64,000 nucleotides of DNA from contig NC_133302.1 of assembly GCF_005239225.2 (NCBI RefSeq), positions 12,371,991-12,435,990 of the forward strand. The letters are read 5' to 3'. Below the pieces are notes generated by a model that had not been told where the DNA came from, ran no database searches, and saw only the letters and a program-made list of their open reading frames with translations. Position numbers and translations under genes: made by a program. Below, one piece after another: positions 11,614-22,483 of this stretch; the stretch's first letter is position 1; every line of letters begins with the position of its first letter. This stretch comes from Populus alba (lineage: Eukaryota > Streptophyta > Magnoliopsida > Malpighiales > Salicaceae).

Positions 11614-14238
11614 ATGACCCATGAGGATGTGGGAGCTGTACCTGATGTGGTGGCAGGTACTTTACAGTTAGATACAATACAAGTTTATGCTTTAATTGAT
11701 CCTGGAGCTAGTCATTCCTTTATATCTTATAGAATTGTGAATAACTTGCGTATGTTATCTAGTAACTTGGGTATAGGGGTGACGGTTAGTACGCCTCTAG
11801 GAGAGAATATACATATTGATGATATTTATAGAGGGGTAAAACTATATATTGAAGGATTAAAGTTGAGGGTAGATCTTATGCCATTAGAGTTATATGATTT
11901 TGATGTGATTCTGGGCATGGATTGGCTAAGTAAACATAAGGCACAAGTGGATTGTTTCACCAAGACGGTGACAATCCAAGGAATAGGTGATAAAAGAGTA
12001 GTGTTTAAAGGGGAAAGAAAGGTAATTCCAAGTTGTGTAATCTCAGTCTTGGTTGCTAGAAAATTACTGAGAAAAGGTTGTTCTGCTTGGTTAGCCCATG
12101 TAAGAGAATTGGAAAAGGGTAGCATAGATTTAGCTAGTATTCCTGTTGTGAGGGAGTTTCGAGATGTATTTCCAGAAGAGCTGCCTGGATTACCTCCAAT
12201 TAGAGAAATTGAAGTTTCCATAGAAACTATTCCAGGAGTTTCTCCTATAGCCCAGTCTTCTTATAGGATGGCACCTACGGAATTGGCAGAACTAAAGGTA
12301 CAACTTCAGGAATTGTTAGATAAAGGCTTCATTCTGCCTAGTAACTCACCATGGGGAGCTCCAGTATTGTTTGTAAAGAAGAAGGATGACACCCTTCATT
12401 TGTGCATTGATTATCGTCAATTGAATAAAGTGATGGTAAAGAACAGATACCCACTCCCACAAATAGATGACTTGTTTGATCAGTTAAAGGGAGCTAGAGT
12501 GTTCTCTAAGATAGACTTGAGATCTGGATACCACTAGTTGAGAATCAAGGAACAAGACATACAAAAGATTGCCTTCCGAACCCGTTATGGGCCTTATGAG
12601 TTTTCAGTGATGCCTTTCGGGTTAACCAATGCTCCAGCCATGTTTATGGACCTGATGAATTGGGTGTTTCGGCCTTACCTGGACCAATATGTGGTTGTAT
12701 TTATTGTTAATATTCTGGTATATTCCAACTCTCACTTGGAGCATGAACAACATCTAAGGGTTGTGCTACAGACTTTAAGGGAAAATCAATTATATGCAAA
12801 GCTGGATAAGTGCGAGTTCTGGCTCAAGGAAGTAGTATTTTTAGGCCATGTAATATCCACAGAAGGAATAATTGTGGATCCAAGAAAGGTCGAGGCCGTG
12901 TTAAAATGGGAAAGGCCTACCAACGTGACAGAAATCCGGAGTTTCTTGGGTCTTGCTGGATATTACCGGAGGTTTATTGAAGGGTTCTCCACCATAGCAT
13001 CACCTTTAACCAAGCTGACTCGCAAGGAAGTCAGGTTTGTTTGGTCGGAAGAGTGTGAAGCGAGCTTTCGAGAACTGAAAGAGAGGCTCACTTCTGCTCC
13101 TGTGCTGGCCCTTCCATCGAGGACAGAAGGGTTTGTGGTATATAGTGATGCCTCAAAAAGGGGTCTGGGATGTGTATTGATGCAGCATGGTCGTGTGATT
13201 GCTTATGCATCAAGACAGTTAAAGTCGCATGAGGTGAATTACCCGGTTCATGACCTAGAACTTGCAGTGGTGGTGTTTGCTTTAAGAGTGTGGAGACATT
13301 ATTTGTATGGGACACAAGTTCAAACTTTACAGACCATAAAAGTCTGAAGTATTTGATGTCACATAAGGAGTTGAACATGCGACAGAGAAGATGGGTAGAG
13401 TTAATAAAAGATTACGATTGTGTTATTGACTACCATCTTGGTAAGGCTAATGTAGTAGCCGATGCCTTAAGTAGGAAGGGAAAAACAATGATGAATGATA
13501 TGGAGCTTACGGAACAGGAAAGTATAGTAGAGTTAAAGAAGATGGGCTTGCGGCTAAGTGTTAGGCCTGAGGGATCACTGTTAGCTCAATTAAAGATCCG
13601 ATCTGTGTTTCGAGACAAGGTCTTAGTGGCTCAACAGGCAGATGGAAAGTCTAAAAGATTAAGGAGAGGGTAAACAAGGGTATTGAGACATCATTTCAAA
13701 TGTTATCTGATAGGCTAATAGCTATGGGTAGACGAATCTATTTGCCTGAGGATAAGATTTTGAAGGACGAAATATTAAGAGAAGCTCATGAATCTCGATT
13801 TGCTACTCATCCGGGGAGCACAAAGATGTATAGGGATTTAAAGGAATACTACTGGTGGCCAAGTATGAAGAGGGAAATAACAGAATTTGTGTCGAACTGT
13901 GGGATCTGTCAACAAGTAAAGATAGAACACCAAAAACCTGTTGGGGAATTACAGTCATTATCAATTCCGGAATGGAAATGGGAGGATATTTCTATGGACT
14001 TTGTGACGGGATTACCTAAGGGAAAGAAGGGGAATGATGCCATATGGGTGGTCGTGGATCGACTAACAAAATCTGCTTTGTTTTTGCCTATGAAGATGAT
14101 TGATTCGGTGGATAAACTGGCAAAATTATATGTAAATGAAGTAATCAGACTTCACGGCGTGCCAGTTTCAATTATATCAGATCGGGATCCAAGGTTCACA
14201 TTGAGATTATGGCCTAGCTTACAACGGGCAATGGGGAC
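11614..14238 (+). pseudogene. pol: Tekay T pol: protease, RT, RNase H, integrase first part
   Basis: Same frame as gag up to 13347. Protease at about 11665-11960 with active site [15 protein letters not shown] at about 12150-12960 ([32 protein letters not shown]). A TAG at 12535-12537 follows SGYH. The RT catalytic motif, normally Y/FxDD, reads FIVN (about 12699-12710), so both catalytic aspartates are lost. RNase H starts near 13080 ([15 protein letters not shown]); a frameshift near 13310 moves it to a second frame ([10 protein letters not shown]...VVADALS). Another break separates it from the integrase block at 13700, which has a zinc-binding region (HPGS...CGICQQ) and a core with DISMDFVTGLP and IISDRDPRF, the first two acidic residues. 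It is cut at 14238 by a solo V LTR. Confidence 0.93.
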
Positions 14239-14428
14239 TGACACGACCAAAAGATTGATGTCTTCTCCCAAGTGTAGGAGTGTCGAAGTAATAAATAACC
14301 CGGCAAGACCGGGGTCGAACCACAGAGAGGTTAATTGTATAAATTATAAATAACAACGCAACAATAACAATAATAACGATAATAATAACAATAGTAGTAC
14401 TAGTAATAGCAATAATAATAATAATAAT

Positions 14429-14504
14429 ACTCAGTACGTGACGTTGTTATACCTGAGAATGATCTAAAAGATCGGGTCACAGGTTTCCAGCCTATATACT
14501 GAGT
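14429..14504. other. 76-bp module with inverted ends in V1
   Basis: Starts ACTCAGTA and ends TATACTGAGT, an inverted end pair of 8-9 bases. It also holds GATCTAAAAGATC, a perfect 5-bp inverted repeat around three bases. It sits between (TAA)n and (CAA)n runs. A counterpart of identical length occurs in V3 and V6 but not in V2, V4 or V5. Confidence 0.8.
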
Positions 14505-14516
14505 TTATGAACAGAT

Positions 14517-14549
<33 letters not shown>

Positions 14550-15280
14550 AATAAAGAAGAGAAGAAAGAAATTAATGAGAACTTTGAGTTGAAAGATTAA
14601 TGTAAGGATTAAACAACGATAAAAATAAATGTCAAGGTTAGAGGATCCACTAATGGTACTTCAAACAAGTATAGTATAAACTCTTATTACTCAATTGGAA
14701 ACCACACATAAAGGAGGTTCCAATCAGATTATAAATTGTTAACATGATTACATTAGTTATCTTATTCAAGTAAAGCTAATACTTGTAAATGTTGGCAGGC
14801 ATTCATGATTATAACTTATGTTAACAACAAATCAAGTTCCTTTCATAGCTCAGGTGTCGGTTATACCATACAGTATGGGCTATGAAAGTACCAAGTATTT
14901 GTTGTACCAAGTGTTATACAACATAAATCTAGATTAACCATTTAACAAGCAAAGTATTAAAAGTGAACAAGATAACAAATATAAAACATGTTAGTATCCA
15001 ACGTTAAGGTCCATGTTAAGTTTATATTATACTTATTCTTACACCATTAGCGTACCCTTTTCACCTTGACATAATTAACTTAGCTAGTCATAATGAAAGA
15101 AAGAAACATAAATGAACAAGATAAGAACATAAATGAGAAAGAAGTTAATTAAGTAAAGGAAAGGAAATGAAGTGCATAAACTTGATATTAATGAAAGCAA
15201 AACATAAGCAATACAAAGAGAGAAAGCAAGAGCATGATCTTGATCTGGAAACCAAGATGCCTCAATACATGGTAAGTGCC

Positions 15281-15290
15281 TCCTTTTATA
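15281..15290 (-). promoter_or_regulatory. TATA box of V1
   Basis: On the minus strand this reads TATAAAAGGA, in the setting GGCCTATAAAAGGAGG. It is kept at the same place in all seven V LTRs that cover this point, so it is the likely core promoter of the family. Confidence 0.75.
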
Positions 15291-15971
15291 GGCCAAAATT
15301 TGGAACTATTGATTTGTTGACTAATTGATGAGTGGGTGGCCACATCTTGACTTGATAACAATCCTTATCTTCTTGTCTGAACAAGACGTCATTGCTAACA
15401 TCATAATTTGTCCAGAATCCTCAGGAATGTTCTAGGAAATTGTCTCAGCTTTCCAACAAAAAAAAAGATGAGGTCATTTGGACTTCTAGAACTCAAGATA
15501 TGGGCTGAACACTAAATAGTGTCTGGGTTGCAGGACAGCTTCGGACTTCTTCGTTGTTCCTATAATTTGGACTTGAAAACGGCCTTCTTAGATCTTGGTG
15601 TCCAAATGAAAGTTGTAGGCCTATGTTTTACCTTTCCATCCATATAAAATGGACCTAAATCCGAGATCTAGAGCTCCAGATATGATCCAATTACCGAGCA
15701 ATGTTCCGGTTTGGACTGCACCAACATCTCTTTTCTAAGTTTGGCCATCTCTTTGTCCTTTAACTTTCAATGCTTAAACTCATCAATCAATCCTTTTATT
15801 TATGTGATAGTCCTGTATTTAAAATGAGCATTTACCATAAATTAAGGTATCTTATAATATCAAACTTGTTATTATAAAACATGCTTTAGTTAAGGAGTTA
15901 TTGGTACTTCAAGTGCAAAATGATGATATAAAACCTTGATAAACATGCACTTTTAAGTACTAATCAGGGAC

Positions 15972-16785
15972 AAAGTTGAATTTAAGCATGACATTTCATC
16001 CTCAGACAGATGGTCAATCCGAAAGGACTATTCAAACTCTCGAGGATCTCCTGAGATCCTGTGTGTTGGAGTTTGGAGGGAATTGGGAGGATCTCCTGCC
16101 ATTGATAGAGTTTACTTATAATAATAGTCATCAAACCACCATTGGTATGGCTCCTTATGAAGCATTGTATTGGAGGAAATGTCGTACCCCGATTTGTTGG
16201 GAGGAAGTAGGAGAAAGGAAGCTTTTAGGACCTGAAATGGTGCAACTGACAACCAACAAAGTGAGGGTGATCAAAAAGAGGATGAAGGAAGCCCAGGATA
16301 GACAAAAAAGTTACGCAGATAGCCAAAGAAGGCCCTCAGAATTCCAAGTGGGGGATAAAGTATTTCTAAAGGTGGCTCCTTGGAAAGGCATCATTTGATT
16401 TGGAGTAAAAGGGAAATTAGCTCCGAGATATATTGGCCCTTTTGAGATTAAGGAAAGAATCGGTCCAGTTGCATATCGATTAGAATTGCCTGTATATTTG
16501 GATAAGATTCATAACGTGTTCCATGTGTCATTGCTGCGAAAGGCCAAAATAGACCCCTCACGGGTATTGCCACAAGTTCCTATAAAGATTGAGGGGGATC
16601 TAACCATAAAAACTAAGCCAGTCAAGATTTTAGATCGAGATGAGAAGCTATTAAGGAATAAGAGAGTTCCCTTAGTGAGAGTATTATGGAGAAGCTCTCG
16701 AATAGAAGAACAAACACGGGAAAGAGAATCCGAGATGAAGGAGAAGTTTCCGCACTTATTCTCTGACATAGGTACGTAACTTGAA
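15972..16785 (+). pseudogene. pol: Tekay T pol: integrase C-terminal part and chromodomain
   Basis: Continuation after the solo V LTR. FHPQTDGQSERTIQTL (about 15994-16040) carries the catalytic Glu. Then come NWEDLLPLIEF, GMAPYEALYWRKCRTP and a basic C-terminal domain (FQVGDKVFLKVAPWKGII). A TGA at 16396-16398 follows GII; the same stop is present in Tekay W. Reading continues in the next block (GPFEIKERIGPVAYRLELP, DKIHNVFHVSLLRK) and ends with a chromodomain-like segment at about 16590-16765 (VKILDRDEKLLRNKRVPLVRVLWRSS...), which in this lineage steers integration to marked chromatin. The stop near 16778 is just before the polypurine tract. Confidence 0.9.
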
Positions 16786-16803
16786 TTTTGAGGACGGAAT
16801 TTT

Positions 16804-16818
16804 ATTAGGAGGGGAGAA
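16804..16818 (+). other. Polypurine tract of Tekay T
   Basis: ATTAGGAGGGGAGAA directly precedes the 3' LTR start. The same tract precedes the W LTR at 33744-33758. Confidence 0.88.
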
Positions 16819-17498
16819 TGTAAATCCCGAGAAAAAAAATATAATAATAAAAAAATAAAAATCAAGGCTGGATTAAATTTAAAGGAAATAAACTAAACTA
16901 GAAAGAAGTGGGGGCAAAACAAATACACTTAAAGAAGATGGGGCCTAAATGCAAATAAGAATAATTATACAGCATAAGTACTCCTCTTGTCACCAAAAAC
17001 AGATCTGGAGATAACGTAAAGAAAGAAAAGAGGGAGTTTTATGTTCATTTTTACAAATCAGATAGAAACACTGGTGGGAAATGGATTAACAAGAAGAGAA
17101 GAGGGAAGGGCCGGTTGCCCTTAAAAAGAATAAAAAAAAGAGGGATCGAAACTTTGATGCGTATCGGGTAAAGTATTCTAAACCTGCTTTTATGAGTCAT
17201 TTCAAGTTGATTATGAATTGATGCCTGGATGTTAAATTATAGATTTTAGTTCTTAGACTTAAATTGAAGAAAAAGTATGAGTTGCTAAATTAAAGAACTT
17301 CATGTGTTGTGTGTAAAACGAAAGGCTGAGGAATCTGGACAGTTTCGTCTCTTGATTTTCAGAGAGATTTCGGGTAGGAGGATGAAAGAATTAGAATCAG
17401 ATTCGTTATAGAAATTATAGTTTTGAATGTTGACTAACTAATGAAATTGGTCTTGCTCGATTTGGAGTTATAGAACTCCAGCTATAGGTCACCAAAAT

Positions 17499-17632
17499 GA
17501 GACAGTAACAGTTCAAAAATGAGAGAGTGACAGTTCAAAAATTTCTAGACAGTGACAGTTCAAAAATGAGACAGTGACAATTCAAAAATGTCAAGACAGT
17601 GATAGTTCAAAAACGAGACAGTAACAGTTCGG
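17499..17632. repeat. Short GACAG(T/A)GACAGTTCAAAAATG repeats in T 3' LTR
   Basis: About six imperfect units of 20-26 bases; the 5' LTR has only about three (8727-8785). The same motif family is expanded much further in the W LTR (34957-35870). Confidence 0.8.
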
Positions 17633-18084
17633 ATTTTAAGTAGAAATAGTTCAAATATATGTATAAAGGAATGATGACTACGGTTGCAAAAAGAATGACA
17701 ATATTAATGGGTGAAATAAGAAAAACATAAAATATTAAAAAAAAATGATGACTGAAAGAAAGACTTATTGGTTGTTGATATGTTTATAATAAAACATATC
17801 CTTGAGTGAGAAGAACTTATGGGATAAACCTGTGAATTTCAGGAGGGACCACAGGTGTGGGGCAACAACAACAACAACAGCAGGGGAGTACAAATAGAGC
17901 TTCTATTTCAGGTAGGTGAATCGCACCTATACTTCCTAGTTAATTTCCATGATTTCTTTATATTACCAATGTGAAATATGAATTTATGAATGTATGGGTA
18001 TTCAAGGTGAAAAGTTGTGTTAATTGCCAAATGATAAAATTATCACTGACAAAGGAAATATGAGAAGTATGTATTGAGGCGTAA

Positions 18085-18412
18085 ACTAGCATACATTTAG
18101 TGTATGTTAGGATCCCGGGTAAGGGGATCACCATGTATCGGCTAGCATACATTTAGTGTATGTTAGGATCCCGGGTAAGGGGATCATCATCTATGGACTA
18201 GCATACATTTAGTGTTTGTTAGGATCCCGGGTAAGGGGATCACCATGTATCGGCTAGCATACATTTAGTGTATGTTAAGATCCCGAGTAAGGGGATCGCC
18301 ATAATTGGACTAGCATACATTTAGTGTATGTTAGGATCCCGGGTAAGGGGATCATCATGTATGGACTAACATACATTTAGTGTATCTTAGGATCTCGGAT
18401 AAGGGGATCACC
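18085..18412. repeat. Six palindromic LTR units of 54-58 bp
   Basis: Same unit as at 9032-9242 (hairpin CATACA/TGTATG plus GGATCCCGGGTAAGGGGATC) but six copies instead of four. Confidence 0.9.
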
Positions 18413-19238
18413 TTGGAATGACTCATATAGAGTGATGATGATGGTACAGGTGATATTGGTATCGGTAATACAATAAGAAAAAATGATCATGTTCAATCTC
18501 ATAAAGTCTAGAATGAAGGTTGAAAGTGGCAGAGGGAACAATTAATAATAGTTGGACAAGGAAGCGATTCTAATAATAATAATAATAATAATAAAACTAG
18601 AAGGGAGAAGCAAATGAACTATGAATACATGTTACCTTGTTAAAATTGTTAGATGTTCATGTTGTCATATTTATTGTAATATTCACCCTTTCAATAATAT
18701 GTATTTTGTTTCAGGATCATCACATGCACGACAAGAGTAGATCCTAGCTTATGTTCCCTTCTTGTAATCTAGTCCTAGAGAGTATACCCTTGTATTTTGT
18801 AAATATGAAAATGTTTGTATAACTTAATTTGTATAATTAATGTTTAAACTTGACTGAATGAATGTAACCATGTAGTTTATATATTCATGCTTCATGTCTA
18901 TGTAATTATATTTATTTATTTTTATCTATCCATAATGATATCTTGTTATATAATGCGTATCGTAAATATTGTGGTTGATAAAAGTGAGTATAAGTGTGGA
19001 AATTGAAAACCCAGGATGATTGGGTCGGGAATTGAGTTATGAGATGCGAGCTATTAGAAGTGTAAATAAATTCATGTCAATAACCTCGGACCTTCCGGTA
19101 TATGGGGGAACTCCGTCAAATTCTGGTAGATTTTAATATGAAGACCATGAACATATATGTACAAAAAAAAATATTATGTTTTTTTTTTATTGATATGAGA
19201 TTGTCGTGTTATCCAGAAATGGAGGATGTTACAGCTGC

Positions 19239-20600
19239 GCTATCAACAAAATAACAGTTAAGTATCGATTTCCTATACCCAGACTTGATGATTTGCTTGA
19301 TGAGTTGCATGGTGCTGCATTGTTTTCTAAAGTTGATTTGATGAGTGGCTATCACCAAATTAGAATGAAAAAGGGAGATGAATGGAAAACAGTATTTAAA
19401 ACTAAACAGGGGTTATATGAATGGATGGTAATGCCGTTTGGGTTATCTAATGCGCCTTGTACATTTATGAGGCTTATGAATCATGTTTTGAGGAAGTATA
19501 TTGGGCTGTTTGTTGTAGTATATTTTGACGACATCCTAGTGTATAGCAAGACCTTTGATGATCATGTGAAGCATCTTAGAGTTGTGTTTGAGACCTTGCA
19601 AGATTCTAAGTTGTATGGGAAACTCACAAAGTGTTACTTCTGTAAAGAAAGTGTCGTGCTTCTTGGATATATTATCTCTAGCAGGGGAGTTATAGTTGAT
19701 GAGGAGAAAATTGAGGAAATTCGAGACTAGCCAAAACCTGCTAGTATCGCTGATGTGAGGAGTTTCCGTGGTTTAGCTTCTTTCTACAGGCTATTTCTCA
19801 AAGACTTCAGCTCTATTGTTGCTCTTATGATAGAATGCTTGAAAAAAGGGAAGGAGTTTAGATGGGGTGAAGATGCACAGAAAGCTTTTGAGCTAATTAA
19901 GGAAAAGTTGTGTACTGCTCCAGTTTTAGCACTTCCAGACTTTGCTAAAACATTCGAAATAGAGTGCGATGCTTTCGGGGTTGGAATTGGTGCTGTTTTG
20001 ATGCAAGAAAAGAGGTCGATTGCATTCTTTAGTGAAAAGTTAAATGGAGCGCGTTTGAACTAGTCTATTTACGACAAGGAGTTCTATGCTTTGATTCGTG
20101 CTCTAGAGGTATGGCAACACTACTTGTTGCCTAAAGAATTTGTTATACATACTGATCATGAAGCCTTGAAGTATCTTAAGGGGCAAAACAAGCTGAATCG
20201 AAGACACGCTAAATGGGTGGAGTTCATGGAGTCATTTCCTTATGTCATAAAGTACAAGAAAGGGCAAGTTAATGTGGTTGTTGATGCTCTTTCTAGGAGG
20301 TATGCACTGATCTCTATGTTGATGCCAAGAGCTGATGGTCCATTTTAGATTATAGAGAAGGTGAATGACAATGCGTATAAGGTAGATCTTCCTGGTGATT
20401 ACAACGTATCAGCTACTTTTAATGTGAAAGACTTGACTCCATACTTGGATGATGATGATGATTTTGATTTGAGGACAAATCATTATCAACCCGGGGCATA
20501 TGATATGAATCATAGGAATTATAATCCATCTCGTAAAGCTGAATCTAATATGCAAGAGGGTGCAGATGGTCCAATGACAAGAGCGAGAGCAAAACAACTA
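19239..20600 (+). pseudogene. pol: Reina R2 pol: RT, RNase H, tail; integrase deleted
   Basis: Host reading resumes after element T. RT at about 19239-19725 is fairly well kept, with [33 protein letters not shown] and the catalytic YFDD ([12 protein letters not shown]). A TAG lies at 19728-19730, then the RT end and RNase H (19755-20290, [25 protein letters not shown]) with a TAG at 20061-20063. Near 20325 the sequence jumps from the end of RNase H directly to the C-terminal domain ([15 protein letters not shown]). Compared with R1, about 1.1 kb holding the whole integrase is missing. The joint lies in similar short sequences (CAAGGCTGATGG and CAAGAGTTGACGG in R1). The tail GPMTRARAKQL lies inside the LTR. 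Confidence 0.9.
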
Positions 20601-21442
20601 TAACGAGCCATGACGAATCAAATTGCAATGATTGAAGCTGCGTCGGAGTTAAAAATTAGCAATCAGTTTGAAATTGATTCAAGGGTGTTTATTTGCCTAC
20701 AATTGGAACTTGGAGATGGGAAAAGCCCTTAATGGTTCTTTTCATGTTGGGCTACTTGTATTTGGATTGATAATGAAGTGATGGAATTGATGTTGTTTAC
20801 GGTCAGAACAATAGATGGATTTGAACCCGAATTTAAAGTCATCCAATGCATGTGAAAACAAGATTTATGTAGGTAAAATTCAAGTCCAGAACGTGATCTT
20901 TCTAGATTGTCCAACCATGATTGCATTGGACTTTTATGTCAAAAGTTATGGCTATTTTAAATTTGGTCTGCTTATGTTTTAGAAATGTAAAAAAAAAACA
21001 TGTGTTAGTTAAATTTGTCTACTTATTTTATTAAAATTCTAGTTTTTAGGCTTGACTTCTGTCATGTTGAATTCACCTAACTTTGGAGGGATGTTCCAAA
21101 GATAAATATGTATCAGAATATGAAATAAACACTTTTGGGCCAAGATTTGAAACTTAATTCAGAGAATTAAGAGTTGTTCTTCCAAATTCATTTTGTGAAG
21201 AACCCTACCTGACTTATCACTCTTCAATCACAAAGAGTGTGGGGTCGAAATCCTAGATTGATCTTTGTGGTGTCCAGATCGACTTATCAAAGTATCATTC
21301 TAGTCTATCCTCCATCTTATTTACCTTAAATCACTACAATCCAGCCTAAATACCAAAAGAAAGACAACACAACCAGACCCATCCTTCATCCATTTTTGTT
21401 AGAATCATTGTTGCCGATTTTCAAATCATTCACGACACATCA
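20501..21442 (+). repeat. Reina-S 3' LTR of R2 (942 bp)
   Basis: Aligns end to end with the solo copy at 6371-7311 and with 5035-5973 (TGATATG...ACACATCA). It includes the pol tail in its first ~100 bases. It is followed by CCCTA of an inverted Reina-U LTR, its insertion site. Confidence 0.85.
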
Positions 21443-21837
21443 CCCTATTATTAAATCCATGTTCTGCCATGAGAAGAAAAGAATGAACTAAAATAGTACA
21501 AAACTGATTGAAAGCTTATTTATAGCCTTCCATGTAGCCCCTTAATCCTAGAAATAAAAGGAAAAGGTTTCCAAGTTGTAGTAGGATTATTTTGTTTCCT
21601 TTGTTGTCCTCATCTCATGGCCCAAATAAGGTTGTATTGGACCCCTCTTGCACATGGATAAGATGTACTAGGATCTTCTCTTGATACTCCAATGGACCTT
21701 CCAATTCTGACTTGGTGGAAACCTTCAAAACCAATGCATTCAATGCGTCTTTCAATGTCTTTGTCTTGGACCGAGTCATGGGTCCATTTGGAACATGTAA
21801 TGGGTCCTTTTTGGTGTTTCTGGGCTGGTCCGCTTCA
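21443..21837 (-). repeat. Reina-U LTR 5' part, inverted (U3)
   Basis: The reverse complement matches the first ~400 bases of the complete Reina-U LTR: start TGAAGCGGACCAGCCC, then the pol tail (GPMTRSK...), then the TATA region and TTCTTCTCATGG. It ends where Reina R2's LTR has inserted. The remaining 3' part of this LTR is not found on the other side of the Reina-S elements. Confidence 0.75.
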
Positions 21838-22483
21838 ATGTGGCAGCTGGTTTTGGGAATTTCCTAATTCCACAAGGATCTTTAATGAGCTGCAATATAA
21901 TCTACAAGTGTGGCAGTGATTCGTTAATGTTTCAAAATCCTTTTCTTATAAGGATTCCTTAGTCTTCCTAGCTACACAAGGAAAGAAAGGCTGGTGGTAT
22001 TTAATGACATATTATTATTTTTATTAATTTCTTTCATCTTTGGGCTTAATTAAAAATTTGTTTTGAGCTAGGGTCCAAGGCTTGTTTGGAACAGGTCATG
22101 GGCTTTTCAGTTTAGGCTTTTGGGCCAGTTTTGAGTGGACCTCATATAAGTTCACATAAGAGGTCTATTAGGGTTAATTTTTTAAGAACTATTTAAACTC
22201 ATGTAAGCCACAATTTCCTCAACTTTGATGATTATTATTCTGAATTTTTCAGTTTTAACGTGTGAGAGTGATTCTTGCATTCTTCAGTTCTTGAACGAAC
22301 TGAATCTGACTTATCAAAGATTAACTGGCTTCGAGGCGTCATTCTACTCATTCCAATAGTGTTGGTGCCTTGGGGTAGGTTTCCATTGTGTCACACTCAT
22401 ATCAGACCTATTTCGGCTTTCCGGGATCAGATCTCAATCTTGATTGTGGGTTGCGTGACCACGTGATCACGAGGTTCGCATCA
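21838..22483 (+). repeat. Reina-U LTR, 3' part on + strand (U4)
   Basis: From about 22030 to 22483 this matches U1 and the solo LTR at 50966-51856, ending TTCGCATCA. The stretch 21838-22030 is not matched by the other Reina-U LTRs and may be a subfamily-specific 5' part. Its end abuts Athila-2 A codons that, on the minus strand, end AAGAAC, so it appears to have inserted into that element. Confidence 0.65.

Larger units (their letters stand above)
14239..15966 (-). repeat. Athila-2 solo LTR V1 (1728 bp), target duplication GGGAC
   Basis: On the minus strand it starts TGATTAGTACTTAAAAGTGC and ends GGTCGTGTCA. GGGAC flanks both sides (14234-14238 and 15967-15971), and the integrase of T reads through the empty site (AMGT, then GTKLNLSMTFHPQTDGQ), so this is a true insertion. 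The family is assigned because the same LTR precedes a tRNA-Asp-type primer-binding site and Athila-2 gag at 52055-53574. It contains (CAA)n/(TAA)n runs at about 14345-14570 and a 76-bp module at 14429-14504. Confidence 0.94.
8046..19233 (+). mobile_element. Tekay element T, both LTRs present, nested in Reina R2
   Basis: This is the only element here with both LTRs, primer-binding site, gag, pol, polypurine tract and target duplication (GCCGC at 8041-8045, GCTGC at 19234-19238, one transition apart). It is 11,188 bp long, or about 9.45 kb without the solo V LTR at 14239-15966 and its duplicated 5 bases. The lineage is called from the pol order and the C-terminal chromodomain of Tekay-type chromoviruses. 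Many stops, a lost RT catalytic pair and the integrase interruption make it non-autonomous. Confidence 0.93.
16819..19233 (+). repeat. 3' LTR of Tekay T (2415 bp)
   Basis: TGTAAATCCC...GGATGTTACA, followed by the target duplication GCTGC. It is 393 bases longer than the 5' LTR. The excess comes from extra GACAGTTCAAAAATG-type units (17499-17632), a block up to about 17830 missing from the 5' LTR, and two more palindromic units. Confidence 0.92.

Noticed and set aside
11826..12221. 131-codon minus-strand frame
   Set aside because: Shadow of the Tekay T protease-RT region, which is continuous on the plus strand.
14290..14330. B-box-like GGTTCGACCCC on the minus strand near the V LTR end (pol III or tRNA signal)
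   Set aside because: No A box at a sensible distance and no cloverleaf; the motif is simply part of the conserved LTR 3' end in all V copies.
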